Positions 1 to 6,922 of a stretch of 46,746 nt of DNA are shown piece by piece. This DNA is from RGIG5299 sp045542315. GTDB lineage: Bacteria > Bacillota > Clostridia > Oscillospirales > RGIG5299. The position numbers and the translations under genes are program-made. Position 1 is the stretch's first letter. Each line of letters opens with the position of its first letter. Where the stretch lies: positions 1-46,746 of the forward strand of contig JAZQKU010000012.1 of NCBI GenBank assembly GCA_045542315.1. The letters are read 5' to 3'. The notes beneath the pieces were generated by a model. It saw only the letters and a list, made by a program, of their open reading frames with translations, searched no databases and was not told the origin of the DNA.

Positions 1-252
1 GACCTGCATCAAAACGTCGCCAAGCTCTTCCTTTAAAAGCTCGGGGTTTTCGGTATCGATTGCCTCCACCGCCTCGTAGCACTCCTCGATGAAGTTGTTG
101 CGAATTGACTTATGGTCCTGCTCCCTATCCCACGGACAGCCGTTTTCGGAGCGCAATATCGCCATTATGTCAACAAGATCGTTAAAGGAAAATTCGGTTT
201 TACTCTTGAGATATTCTATTTTTTCCGAAAAATTATTTTCTATACTATTCAT
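1..252 (-). CDS. mazG: MazG-family nucleoside triphosphate pyrophosphohydrolase, N-terminal part (C-terminus off the left edge)
   Basis: MazG hydrolyses nucleoside triphosphates to monophosphates and pyrophosphate and is viewed as a house-cleaning enzyme. Reading the minus strand from the ATG at 252 gives 84 residues beginning MNSIENNFSEKIEYLKSKT and containing the family signature NGCPWDREQDH (about residues 42-52) followed by the EEcYE and EELGD acidic helices that carry the metal ligands. The frame is open to the window edge, so the gene is only truncated by the window. It lies 36 bp downstream of the flippase gene on the same strand. Bacillus subtilis has the same order (yabM-yabN), which supports both calls. 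The ribosome site before this ATG is weak, so translation may be coupled to the upstream gene. Confidence 0.88.
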   Translation of the reverse strand, partial: MNSIENNFSEKIEYLKSKTEFSFNDLVDIMAILRSENGCPWDREQDHKSIRNNFIEECYEAVEAIDTENPELLKEELGDVLMQV

Positions 253-288
253 ATTACCACATTTTGTTATATTTTTCAAGTTATTTTT

Positions 289-1893
289 TCAATTTTTGTT
301 GGATTTGCGCAATAATTTTAAATCTTCCTTTGTAATCGTGCCCGTCACGAGGGCGGCAACCGCATAAACCGCTATTGCAACAACTACCGCTGTAACAACC
401 GACAACGACGGACTTCCCGTTATTTCAGTCATTCCCTTGTTGGTAACCCATGCTGCCGCAGAGGAAATGAGGGCGGAAATAAACGGCTTTACGATAGAGG
501 GAACCACCGCAGGGAACATTCCGGTATGCCTGATGAGGGCAATAGAGTTAAGAGCCATCATAACTATCATTGAAACCGCCGTTGAGATAGCGGCACCGTT
601 TACGCCGATTCCGGGTATTCCGAGAAGAATATAAGCAAGCGAGGTCTTGACAATAAGAGAGATTATTATATTTATTACCGGGAGGTGCTGCTTATTTATA
701 CCCTGAAGTATTCCCGTAAAGCTGTTTGAAAATGCAAGGAACACCATTGCAACGCAAAGGAATACCATTGCGCTTGAAACCTCGGAGAGATATTGGCTCT
801 CGCCGTAAAGGAAGCCGAGTATCTCTCTTGGCAAAACGGCAATGCCCATTGCAAGCGGGAAAACGACGACTCCGCATATCCTGCCCGCAAGATTTATATC
901 CTTTCTTATAAGCTCCTTATCGCGAAGCGCGAAATGGGTTGAAACCGCGGGAATTATACTCGTTGCGATTGCAAGAATAACGAAGGTCGGTAAGGTGTAA
1001 AGAGTTTCGGGCATGGTGCTGTAGGCACCCCAGATCCGGTTTGCCTCCTCGGCGGTCATGCCGATATCCTGAAACCTTCCCAATATGAGATAGTTATCCA
1101 CCGTGCCCGCAAGGGTGGTTGAAAGAGAGCCTATCATTATGGGAATGCTTATTCCGAAAAAGGATTTTGCAAGATGACGGTAAGGCATTGAGGGAACGCA
1201 GCGCTGATCGGCCATCATGCCGCTTTGGCGGCGTCTTTTTATTTTTTTCAGAGAGATAACGGCAAGATAGCTCACCGCCGCAAAGCCCGATATGGCGGCG
1301 CACATTATTGTTCCGCCCGCGATCTTTTCGGGCTCGTTCGGGAAGAAAAATCCGAAAACGAATGCAAGAGTAAAGCCTGCCAAAAGCTTTACCACCGCCT
1401 CGATGAGATTTGCCATCGAGGTGGGAACCATATTCTGGTTTCCCTGATAATATCCCTTTATGGCGGCGCCCACCGTGACTATACATATTGCGGGAGCGAT
1501 CGCCTTTACGGCGTAATCAGCTCCGGGATTGTTCATAAGAGCTGCTATTTCGCCCGAGAAGAAGAACATAAAGAGGCTTACGAGAAAGCTTCCGACTCCG
1601 TAGGTAAGTACGGCTATTAAAAATATTCTCTTCGGCTCGTTTCTTCTCTCAAGCGCGTTTGCGGTGGCAACCATTCTCGACATGGCAACGGGAAGACCCG
1701 CCGTTGCAAAGGTGAGAAGCACGGTATATATCTGAAAGCCCGTTGAGTAATATCCCATTACCGAGTCGCCTACTATACGGTAAAGCGGAATTCGGTAAAC
1801 GGCGCTTAAGACCTTTACGATGGCACTTGAAATTGCCATAATGAGTGTGCCTTTTATTATCAGGCTTTCGCTTGAATCCTTATTTTCGCTCAT
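289..1893 (-). CDS. SpoVB/YabM-like polysaccharide flippase (MATE/MOP superfamily)
   Basis: This 534-residue integral membrane protein resembles the SpoVB/MurJ branch of the MOP flippase superfamily, which moves lipid-linked glycan precursors across the cytoplasmic membrane. The N-terminus has the family pattern: GTLIMAISSAIVKVLSAVYR, then RIPLYRIVGD, then GYYSTGFQIYTVLLTFATAGLP (about residues 15-68). Many hydrophobic segments follow, consistent with about 14 helices. Length fits SpoVB (about 520). The ATG at 1893 has a strong ribosome site (GAAAGGAGAG). A sigma-A promoter lies at 1929-1957, so this gene starts a unit that continues into mazG. The family includes spore-cortex and cell-wall lipid II flippases; which substrate this one moves cannot be read from sequence. 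Confidence 0.82.
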   Translation of the reverse strand: MSENKDSSESLIIKGTLIMAISSAIVKVLSAVYRIPLYRIVGDSVMGYYSTGFQIYTVLLTFATAGLPVAMSRMVATANALERRNEPKRIFLIAVLTYGVGSFLVSLFMFFFSGEIAALMNNPGADYAVKAIAPAICIVTVGAAIKGYYQGNQNMVPTSMANLIEAVVKLLAGFTLAFVFGFFFPNEPEKIAGGTIMCAAISGFAAVSYLAVISLKKIKRRRQSGMMADQRCVPSMPYRHLAKSFFGISIPIMIGSLSTTLAGTVDNYLILGRFQDIGMTAEEANRIWGAYSTMPETLYTLPTFVILAIATSIIPAVSTHFALRDKELIRKDINLAGRICGVVVFPLAMGIAVLPREILGFLYGESQYLSEVSSAMVFLCVAMVFLAFSNSFTGILQGINKQHLPVINIIISLIVKTSLAYILLGIPGIGVNGAAISTAVSMIVMMALNSIALIRHTGMFPAVVPSIVKPFISALISSAAAWVTNKGMTEITGSPSLSVVTAVVVAIAVYAVAALVTGTITKEDLKLLRKSNKN

Positions 1894-1928
1894 CGGACTC
1901 TCTCCTTTCTCGGTGCGTAATATTATAT

Positions 1929-1957
1929 ATTATACTACTTTAATTTTGGAATTACAA
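1929..1957 (-). promoter_or_regulatory. sigma-A promoter of the flippase-mazG unit
   Basis: On the minus strand: TTGTAA (1952-1957), a 17-bp spacer, TATAAT (1929-1934). It lies about 36 bp before the flippase ATG and directs transcription away from the ParB-like gene. Confidence 0.75.
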
Positions 1958-2160
1958 CTGTTTTTTGAAAAGGGTGGGAATTTATCGCATTTTTTCCCCT
2001 GTTTTTACCCGTTTTTACAGCTTTTTTTGCACTATTTTAGATTTTACGGCAGCTACTTGCTGATTTTTGCCGTTTTGAGTAAAAGGCTGTAAAACGGTTT
2101 TTGTGGCACGATCCCGTTTTAAATGTTAAAATATAGCCGTGGTTTTTGGAGAGTGATTTT

Positions 2161-2853
2161 ATGTCAAGACTTAAGCTATTATATTTACCGAAATCAAAAA
2201 TAATAACAGACGACAGCCTTTTTGAAGGCTTTTCGGACGGTTGCTACGTTAAAGAGGTGCGGTCCGAGGGGCTGCTTTCACCGCCCGCAGTTATAAAATG
2301 CGGGAAAAGCTACCGTCTTATAAACGGTTTTTCCGATTTTGCCGCCGCCGAGCTTTCCGACTTAAAAAGGATCCCCTGTATCGTTCTGGAGCGCGCAGAC
2401 CTCGTTAAGCTGAAAGCTTTTTTTCTTTCAAGAGAGCTTGCATCCGACCTCCATTTTTTCGACGCCGCCGAGAAGATAAGCGCCTTTATGGAGGAGTTCT
2501 CTCTTTCGAGGGAGGAGGCTGCAAGGCTTCTTTGTGTTGAGAAAAGAAAGATAAACCGTTTGCTTTTACTCCTTTCCCTGCCGCCTTATCTGCGGCTTGC
2601 CTTAAGGGAACGCGGCGCGACGGAAAGCGAGGCGCTTCTTTGTCTTAAAAAGAGCTTCGTTTCGGAAAGAGAAAGCGAAGGTCCGCTTCCCGACGCGAGG
2701 TTCAAAATGGCGTTTGATGACTACCGCATTTTCAAAAATACCATTATGAAAACGGTGAAAAAGATAAACTCCGCCGGAATAAACGCTCTTTCGGAATTTT
2801 CCGAAAAGGAAAACGGTCTTACCTGCACGATTGAGCTGAAGGCCGAGAAATAA
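2161..2853 (+). CDS. ParB-like protein with atypical nucleotide-binding motif
   Basis: A 230-residue protein with the layout of ParB/Spo0J/Noc: an N-terminal sulfiredoxin-like domain (about 1-90) followed by a helix-turn-helix region (about 98-145, with LSREEAARLLCVEKRKINRL in the place of the KorB-type HTH). Canonical ParB proteins carry GERRxR and ENxQR motifs that bind CTP. Here the matching positions read YRLINGFSDF (51-60) and RELASDL (91-97), so the arginine patch is missing. It is also shorter than a typical ParB (about 280 residues). The ATG at 2161 is preferred over an in-frame TTG at 2146 because GGAGAG sits 7 bp before it and the TTG has no ribosome site. No parA lies beside it and I saw no parS-like palindrome. 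It may be a DNA-binding paralogue rather than the segregation protein. Confidence 0.6.
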   Translation: MSRLKLLYLPKSKIITDDSLFEGFSDGCYVKEVRSEGLLSPPAVIKCGKSYRLINGFSDFAAAELSDLKRIPCIVLERADLVKLKAFFLSRELASDLHFFDAAEKISAFMEEFSLSREEAARLLCVEKRKINRLLLLLSLPPYLRLALRERGATESEALLCLKKSFVSERESEGPLPDARFKMAFDDYRIFKNTIMKTVKKINSAGINALSEFSEKENGLTCTIELKAEK

Positions 2854-2858
2854 AAAAC

Positions 2859-2891
2859 GCCGACAGATTTTGATTATCTGCCGGCTTTTTC
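2859..2891. terminator. hairpin between convergent genes
   Basis: GCCGACAGAT (2859-2868) pairs with ATCTGCCGGC (2876-2885) with one mismatch, followed by TTTTT. It ends the ParB-like gene. The run of A residues on the other side suggests it also serves the convergent thioesterase gene. Confidence 0.75.
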
Positions 2892-3284
2892 TCATTTTTG
2901 AAGCTTTGCGTTTGTTTTTGCCATAAAGCTTTCCTTTTTAACGGAAAAACGCTCGTGGTCGCATTCTCCTACCGTTCCGAAGACGTCGGAAACGGTTACG
3001 TGGAATTCAAAGCGTCTGCCGTCAACGGCGGTAAGCACGCTTTCGCAAACAAGCTCCATTCCCACGGGGTCTGCCGCAAGGTGCGAAAGCACAAGCTTGG
3101 TGCCCACGGTGGTGCAGCCCTCGTCAAGAAGTGCCTCAATGCTTTCTGCGGCGGTCTGCTCCATCAAGGCCGCCATTTGGGGAGTTGCGTAAACGGGAAG
3201 AAGACCGCTTCCGACCTTTGATGCCGTCATATCCTCCGTTACCGTTATCTTTCTGATATTTTTAATTCCTGCTTCTATTGCCAT
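2892..3284 (-). CDS. hotdog-fold thioesterase, FlK-like
   Basis: This 130-residue protein matches the thioesterase family that contains the fluoroacetyl-CoA thioesterase FlK, single-domain hotdog proteins that hydrolyse small acyl-CoA thioesters. The recognisable core is SGLLPVYATPQMAALMEQTA (about 26-46), then the long helix ending ALLDEGCTTVGTKL, then the strand around LSHLAADPVG. Clostridial homologues are annotated only as thioesterase-like; the substrate is unknown and fluoroacetate specificity should not be assumed. The ATG at 3284 has GGAGG at good spacing and a sigma-A promoter at 3314-3342. It is transcribed alone, divergently from yfbR. Confidence 0.72.
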   Translation of the reverse strand: MAIEAGIKNIRKITVTEDMTASKVGSGLLPVYATPQMAALMEQTAAESIEALLDEGCTTVGTKLVLSHLAADPVGMELVCESVLTAVDGRRFEFHVTVSDVFGTVGECDHERFSVKKESFMAKTNAKLQK

Positions 3285-3313
3285 TTTTATTTACCTCCGA
3301 ATTTACTGTGATT

Positions 3314-3342
3314 ATTATACACCCAAAAAGGATTTTTTTCAA
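3314..3342 (-). promoter_or_regulatory. sigma-A promoter of the thioesterase gene
   Basis: Minus strand TTGAAA (3337-3342), 17-bp spacer, TATAAT (3314-3319), about 30 bp before the start codon. Confidence 0.72.
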
Positions 3343-3358
3343 TATCATTTTGTTTTTC

Positions 3359-3387
3359 TTGACTATTTTGTCGCAAAATGATAGAAT
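3359..3387 (+). promoter_or_regulatory. sigma-A promoter of yfbR
   Basis: TTGACT (3359-3364), 17-bp spacer, TAGAAT (3382-3387), 35 bp before the yfbR ATG. Back to back with the thioesterase promoter. Confidence 0.7.
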
Positions 3388-3422
3388 AAATATGTAACGT
3401 TGATTTTTTCGGAGAGAATATT

Positions 3423-3998
3423 ATGGAATACGGTTTTTTTGCTTTTCTTTCAAGAGTTAAATACATCCGTCGCTGGGGTCTTATGAGAAACACGAGGGAC
3501 GAAAATCTTGCCGAGCATTCACTTGAAACGGCAATGCTTTCCCATGCCCTTGCCGTTATCGGGAACAGAGTTTTCAATAAGAGCTTAAACGCAGACCGTG
3601 CGGCGTCGCTTGCCGTTTTTCACGACGTTACCGAAACGGTCACCGGCGATATGCCCACCCCGATCAAATATTTTTCGCCCGAAATAAAGACTGCCTTTGA
3701 CTCGGTTGATGCCGTTGCAAAGGAAAAGCTTATTGCTATGCTCCCTGCGGAGCTTCAGTCCGACTATGCCGATATCCTCTATTTTGAGGAGGACGAATAT
3801 CTGAAAAGGCTTGTAAAGGCCGCCGACACCCTTTCCGCTTACATCAAGTGTATTGAAGAGCGTCTTGCCGGCAACAAGGACTTTTTAAAGGCGGAAAAAT
3901 CAATAAAAAAGCGTCTTGACGGTTACGGACTTGACGAGGTTGATTATTTTACCGAAAAATTTATTCCCGCTTACGAAAAAACTGTTGACGAAATGTAA
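3423..3998 (+). CDS. yfbR: 5'-deoxynucleotidase, YfbR-type HD-domain phosphohydrolase
   Basis: YfbR removes the 5'-phosphate from deoxyribonucleoside monophosphates and takes part in dNTP salvage in the cytoplasm. The 191 residues align through most of their length with E. coli YfbR as I remember it: FFAFLSRVKYIRRWGLMRNT at the start, NLAEHSLETAM (metal ligand H32), AVFHDVTETVTGDMPTPIKY (the HD pair H67-D68), and KAADTLSAYIKCIEE (metal ligand D135). All four HD-domain metal ligands are present, so it should be active. Start codon ATG at 3423, with CGGAGAG before it. Its 3' end contains the -35 box of the next unit. Confidence 0.92.
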   Translation: MEYGFFAFLSRVKYIRRWGLMRNTRDENLAEHSLETAMLSHALAVIGNRVFNKSLNADRAASLAVFHDVTETVTGDMPTPIKYFSPEIKTAFDSVDAVAKEKLIAMLPAELQSDYADILYFEEDEYLKRLVKAADTLSAYIKCIEERLAGNKDFLKAEKSIKKRLDGYGLDEVDYFTEKFIPAYEKTVDEM

Positions 3999-4013
3999 TT
4001 TTCCTGATATAAT
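3985..4013 (+). promoter_or_regulatory. sigma-A promoter of the TM1266-ABC operon
   Basis: TTGACG (3985-3990, inside the last codons of yfbR), 17-bp spacer, TATAAT (4008-4013). This places the RNA start near 4020, directly before a strong hairpin, and gives a leader of about 170 nt. Confidence 0.72.
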
Positions 4014-4019
4014 AAAAGT

Positions 4020-4191
4020 AATCTGAGGCGCCGTCGTGGCGGCGCCGAGGAAAATAATAATATCTCGCCTACCCGAAGGTTTTTCTGACGGGACGGAAAT
4101 CGCAAAGCGTATTCTCACGGCGAGAGTGCGCGTTTTTTGTTTTTAAGAGCAAAAACGCACGGCTTATAACTTCGTTAAAGGAGCTTTTGAA
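4020..4191 (+). ncRNA. structured 5' leader, candidate riboswitch of unassigned class
   Basis: The untranslated leader before the TM1266-type gene is far more structured than any other in the window. Visible elements in order: a GC hairpin with arms GGCGCCG and CGGCGCC (about 4027-4046); a closing stem CTCGCC with GGCGAG enclosing about 50 nt that holds a second pairing, CCCG with CGGG, and the unpaired-looking stretch GGAAATCGCAAAGCG; then a long hairpin whose arms are GCGTTTTT and AAAAACGC, ending about 35 nt before the AAGGAG ribosome site. There is no T-run after the last hairpin, so control, if any, may act on translation or through an alternative fold. Motifs of TPP, cobalamin, SAM-I and FMN riboswitches are absent. 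A molybdenum/tungsten-cofactor-type element is a guess to be tested, not a call. Confidence 0.45.
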
Positions 4192-4440
4192 ATGGAAAAA
4201 AGACTCGGTGTTACGGGAATCGTTGTTGAAAACACTGCTGCGGCAGGAGCGATCAACGAAATATTGCATGAATTTTCCCATATTATAGTGGGAAGAATGG
4301 GTATTCCCTATCACGACAGAGGCGTTTCCGTCATTTCGCTTATTGTTGACGGCACAAGCGACGAAATAGGCGCAATGACAGGCAAGCTCGGAAGACTCGA
4401 CGGAGTTTCGGTTAAGACCGCACTCTCGAAATTGAGCTAA
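4192..4440 (+). CDS. TM1266-type putative regulator linked to iron-only hydrogenases
   Basis: The 82 residues form a small ferredoxin-like (ACT-type) domain: VTGIVVENTAAAGAINEILHEF, then IIVGRMGIPYHDRGVSVISLIVDGTSDEIGAMTGKLGRL, then VSVKT. This pattern is the TM1266 family, named a putative iron-only hydrogenase system regulator because its members often sit beside hydrogenase maturation genes. The molecular role is not established. Here no hyd gene is adjacent; the gene heads an operon with an ABC importer, 41 bp upstream of the binding-protein gene. Start ATG at 4192 has AAAGGAG before it. The structured leader upstream probably controls the whole unit. Confidence 0.8.
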   Translation: MEKRLGVTGIVVENTAAAGAINEILHEFSHIIVGRMGIPYHDRGVSVISLIVDGTSDEIGAMTGKLGRLDGVSVKTALSKLS

Positions 4441-4481
4441 AGCTCACCTACGCTTTGGTGGCGGAAAAGGAATGATTCAAT

Positions 4482-5450
4482 ATGTTAAAAACCAAAAAAA
4501 TTCTTGCGGCGGCACTGGCTCTTTGCCTCGTTTTAGCCGCATTCGCGGGCTGTGCCCCGAAAAACAAGGCGGAAATTAAAATTGCCGCGTTAAACGGTCC
4601 TACGGGCATGGGCTTTGCGGGGCTGTTTGAAAAAATTGCAAAAGGCTCTGTCTTTGACAGCTACACCGTGGATCTCTACGGCGCACCCACCGACGTAAAC
4701 GCTCTCGTTATCGGCAAAAAGGTGGATATTGCCGCAGTTCCCGCAAACGTTGCCGCAACTCTTTACAAAAAGACGGGCGGCGAAATAAGGCTCATTGCGA
4801 TAAACACCCTAAGCGTTATGTATATTCTTTCCAAAAACGGTGCCGTGACCTCCGTTGAGGATTTAAAAGGCAAGACCGTTTATATGGCGGGTCAGGGTGC
4901 CACCCCCGAATATGCAATGAAATATATCCTTGAGAAAAACAATATTACCGACTGCACAATCTCCTTCCTTTCGGAACACGCCGAGGTGGTAACGCAGGCG
5001 GTTGCGGGCAACGCCGACATCGTTTTGCTTCCCGAACCTCAGGTTTCGGTGCTTAAATCGAAAAACGCGGGCTTTGAGGTAGCTCTCGATATCAACGAGG
5101 AGTGGAACAAGGTCAGCGACGCCGCACTTTCAATGGGCGCATTGGTTGCTTCAAAGAGCTTCTGCGAGGAAAATCCCGATGCTCTTGACAGATTTTTGAA
5201 GCTTTATAAGGAGTCGGTAGCCTTCGTTAACACCGATGCCGACGCCGCCGCAAAAATCATTGCCGCAAAGGGCATAGTTCCGAATGAAGCGCTTGCAAAA
5301 TCGGCAATTCCCAACTGCAACATAGTCTGCATTACCGGTGCCGATATGAAAGCAAAGCTTGCTCCCTTCTTTGATGTCCTTTACGGATACAATCCGCAAA
5401 CGGTAGGAGGAGCCCTTCCCGATGATGCATTCTATTACACGGGTAGCTGA
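4482..5450 (+). CDS. ABC transporter substrate-binding lipoprotein, NMT1/SsuA-like
   Basis: A 322-residue secreted lipoprotein. The signal peptide ends in the lipobox AFAGC (modified Cys 24). The mature part has the two-lobe fold pattern of COG0715-type proteins that bind HMP/thiamine precursors, sulfonates, nitrate or related small molecules: LYGAPTDVNALVIGKKVDIAAVPANVAATLY, then VEDLKGKTVYMAGQGATPEY, then AGNADIVLLPEPQVSVL. It should deliver an unknown solute to the permease encoded next, whose start overlaps this gene by 29 bp. The substrate cannot be read from sequence. A thiamine precursor would usually come with a TPP riboswitch, and the leader lacks one. Confidence 0.85.
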   Translation: MLKTKKILAAALALCLVLAAFAGCAPKNKAEIKIAALNGPTGMGFAGLFEKIAKGSVFDSYTVDLYGAPTDVNALVIGKKVDIAAVPANVAATLYKKTGGEIRLIAINTLSVMYILSKNGAVTSVEDLKGKTVYMAGQGATPEYAMKYILEKNNITDCTISFLSEHAEVVTQAVAGNADIVLLPEPQVSVLKSKNAGFEVALDINEEWNKVSDAALSMGALVASKSFCEENPDALDRFLKLYKESVAFVNTDADAAAKIIAAKGIVPNEALAKSAIPNCNIVCITGADMKAKLAPFFDVLYGYNPQTVGGALPDDAFYYTGS

Positions 5451-6195
5451 AAACAAATATTTTAAAGCTTTTATTGCCGCAGTCCTCTGGCTTGCGGTGT
5501 GGCAGGCTGTCTATTTTGCGGTGGGAAGCGATCTTTTGATCGCTTCCCCCGTTACCGTTTTAAAAACGCTTTTTGAGTTTGCAAAAAAGCCCGGCTTCTG
5601 GCAGTCGGTGGCATTGAGCATTCTGCGAATAGCGGCGGGATTTGTCCTTGGTACGGTGTTTGGTGTTTTGTTTGCCGTTTTGTGCCGCGGATCCCGTCTT
5701 GCCGCCGCCGTTTTATCGCCGGCGCTCAAGGTGGTTCGTGCAACTCCCGTTGTTTCCTTTATAATCCTTGCATGGATCTGGATAGACCGCGGATTTATTC
5801 CCGTTTTTATAACTCTTCTTATGGTACTTCCCATCGTTTGGGAGGCCGTTTATACCGGAATCGGAGAAATTCCCGTGAAATACAAGGAGCTTGCCTTTGT
5901 TTTCAACATTCCCTTCGGAAAAAGACTTTTTAAGATTTATATTCCGTCGGTGCTTCCCTATTTCACCTCTGCCGCGGCGACGTCGCTCGGCCTTGCATGG
6001 AAATCGGGAATTGCCGCAGAGGTAATAACCCAGCCCGAGCTTTCAATAGGAAGCGGGCTTTACAATGCGAAGATCTATCTCGAAACGGGCGAGATATTCG
6101 CCTGGACCACCGTGGTAATAATTCTTTCGGTGGTGCTTGAAAAGATTTTTGCCTTCATCGTTAAAAAGAAATCGGAGGTGGGCGCAAATGGTTGA
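5422..6195 (+). CDS. ABC transporter permease, SsuC/TauC/ThiX type
   Basis: The 257-residue protein has about six transmembrane segments and the BPD-transport loop that docks to the ATPase (EAVYTGIGEIPVKYKELAFVF, then IPFGKRLFKIYIPSVLPYF, about residues 140-180). It forms the membrane channel of the importer. The ATG at 5422 lies inside the binding-protein gene and has AGGAGG 11 bp before it; a second ATG at 5425 is equally possible. Its end overlaps the ATPase start by 8 bp, so the three genes are probably translationally coupled. Confidence 0.86.
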   Translation: MMHSITRVAENKYFKAFIAAVLWLAVWQAVYFAVGSDLLIASPVTVLKTLFEFAKKPGFWQSVALSILRIAAGFVLGTVFGVLFAVLCRGSRLAAAVLSPALKVVRATPVVSFIILAWIWIDRGFIPVFITLLMVLPIVWEAVYTGIGEIPVKYKELAFVFNIPFGKRLFKIYIPSVLPYFTSAAATSLGLAWKSGIAAEVITQPELSIGSGLYNAKIYLETGEIFAWTTVVIILSVVLEKIFAFIVKKKSEVGANG

Positions 6196-6727
6196 GATAA
6201 AAAGCCTTACCTTCGGCTTCGATAAGCCCATTTTTGAAAATTTCTCATACCGTTTCCCCGAGAAAGGAATAGTTGCCCTTACGGGAAGCTCCGGCGTGGG
6301 AAAGACCACCCTTTTAAGAATAATCTCGGGGCTTATAAAGACCGATGCCGTCAAAAAAGACGGTTCAGTTTCTTTTCTGTTTCAGGATAACAGACTTCTC
6401 CCGTGGCTTACGGCCTATGAAAACATTTCATTGCTTTCCGAAAATTCCGATCCGCATGAGCTTCTTTCAAGGGTAGGGCTTCTTGAATACAAAAATTTCT
6501 ACCCTGCTCAGTTAAGCGGCGGAATGCAACGCAGAGTGGCTTTTTCAGCTGTGCTGGCAGCAAATGCATCTGTTATTTTGCTTGACGAGCCCACCGCAAA
6601 TCTTGATAAGGAAAACGCGGAAATAATAAGAGAGCTGATAAAAGAAGCCGCAAAAACGGCGCTGATAATAATTGCATCGCACGTTACGGAGGACGTTGCT
6701 CTCGCAGATGAGGTTATAAAAATTTAA
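6188..6727 (+). CDS. ABC transporter ATP-binding protein (short form)
   Basis: This ATPase powers the importer. All catalytic motifs are visible: Walker A GSSGVGKTT (33-41), Q-loop Gln 66 in FQDNRLLPW, signature LSGGMQRR (109-116), Walker B VILLDEP (129-135) and switch His 165. It has 179 residues, against about 240 for typical SsuB/TauB proteins, and ends soon after the H-loop, so the usual C-terminal extension is missing. The ATG at 6188 was chosen because GGAGGTG lies 8 bp before it; an upstream in-frame ATG at 6137 lies deep in the permease gene and has no ribosome site. A terminator follows directly. Confidence 0.87.
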   Translation: MVEIKSLTFGFDKPIFENFSYRFPEKGIVALTGSSGVGKTTLLRIISGLIKTDAVKKDGSVSFLFQDNRLLPWLTAYENISLLSENSDPHELLSRVGLLEYKNFYPAQLSGGMQRRVAFSAVLAANASVILLDEPTANLDKENAEIIRELIKEAAKTALIIIASHVTEDVALADEVIKI

Positions 6728-6728
6728 A

Positions 6729-6768
6729 AACAAGCTCCCGAAATGTTGTTTTGGGAGCTTGTTTTTTA
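6729..6768 (+). terminator. rho-independent terminator of the TM1266-ABC operon
   Basis: AACAAGCTCCC (6729-6739) and GGGAGCTTGTT (6753-6763) form a perfect 11-bp stem followed by a run of T. Confidence 0.9.
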
Positions 6769-6841
6769 TATAGCTCTCTCGATTTTGTTCATTTTATCCT
6801 TACTTTGAGGTGAAATCTATCGTTCTTTTGTTAATTTTACA

Positions 6842-6870
6842 TTGAAATTTCCATTAAATAGTAGTATAAT
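6842..6870 (+). promoter_or_regulatory. sigma-A promoter of typA
   Basis: TTGAAA (6842-6847), 17-bp spacer, TATAAT (6865-6870), about 50 bp before the typA start. Confidence 0.75.
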
Positions 6871-6922
6871 ATATAGTTGGTAATATACGTTTAAAATCTT
6901 CTTTGAAAAGGAAGTAGTTATT

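Noticed and set aside
4020..4191. TPP riboswitch before the NMT1-like importer
   Set aside because: The conserved CTGAGA and CCTGAT-TGG-TAATGCCAGCG elements are absent from this leader.
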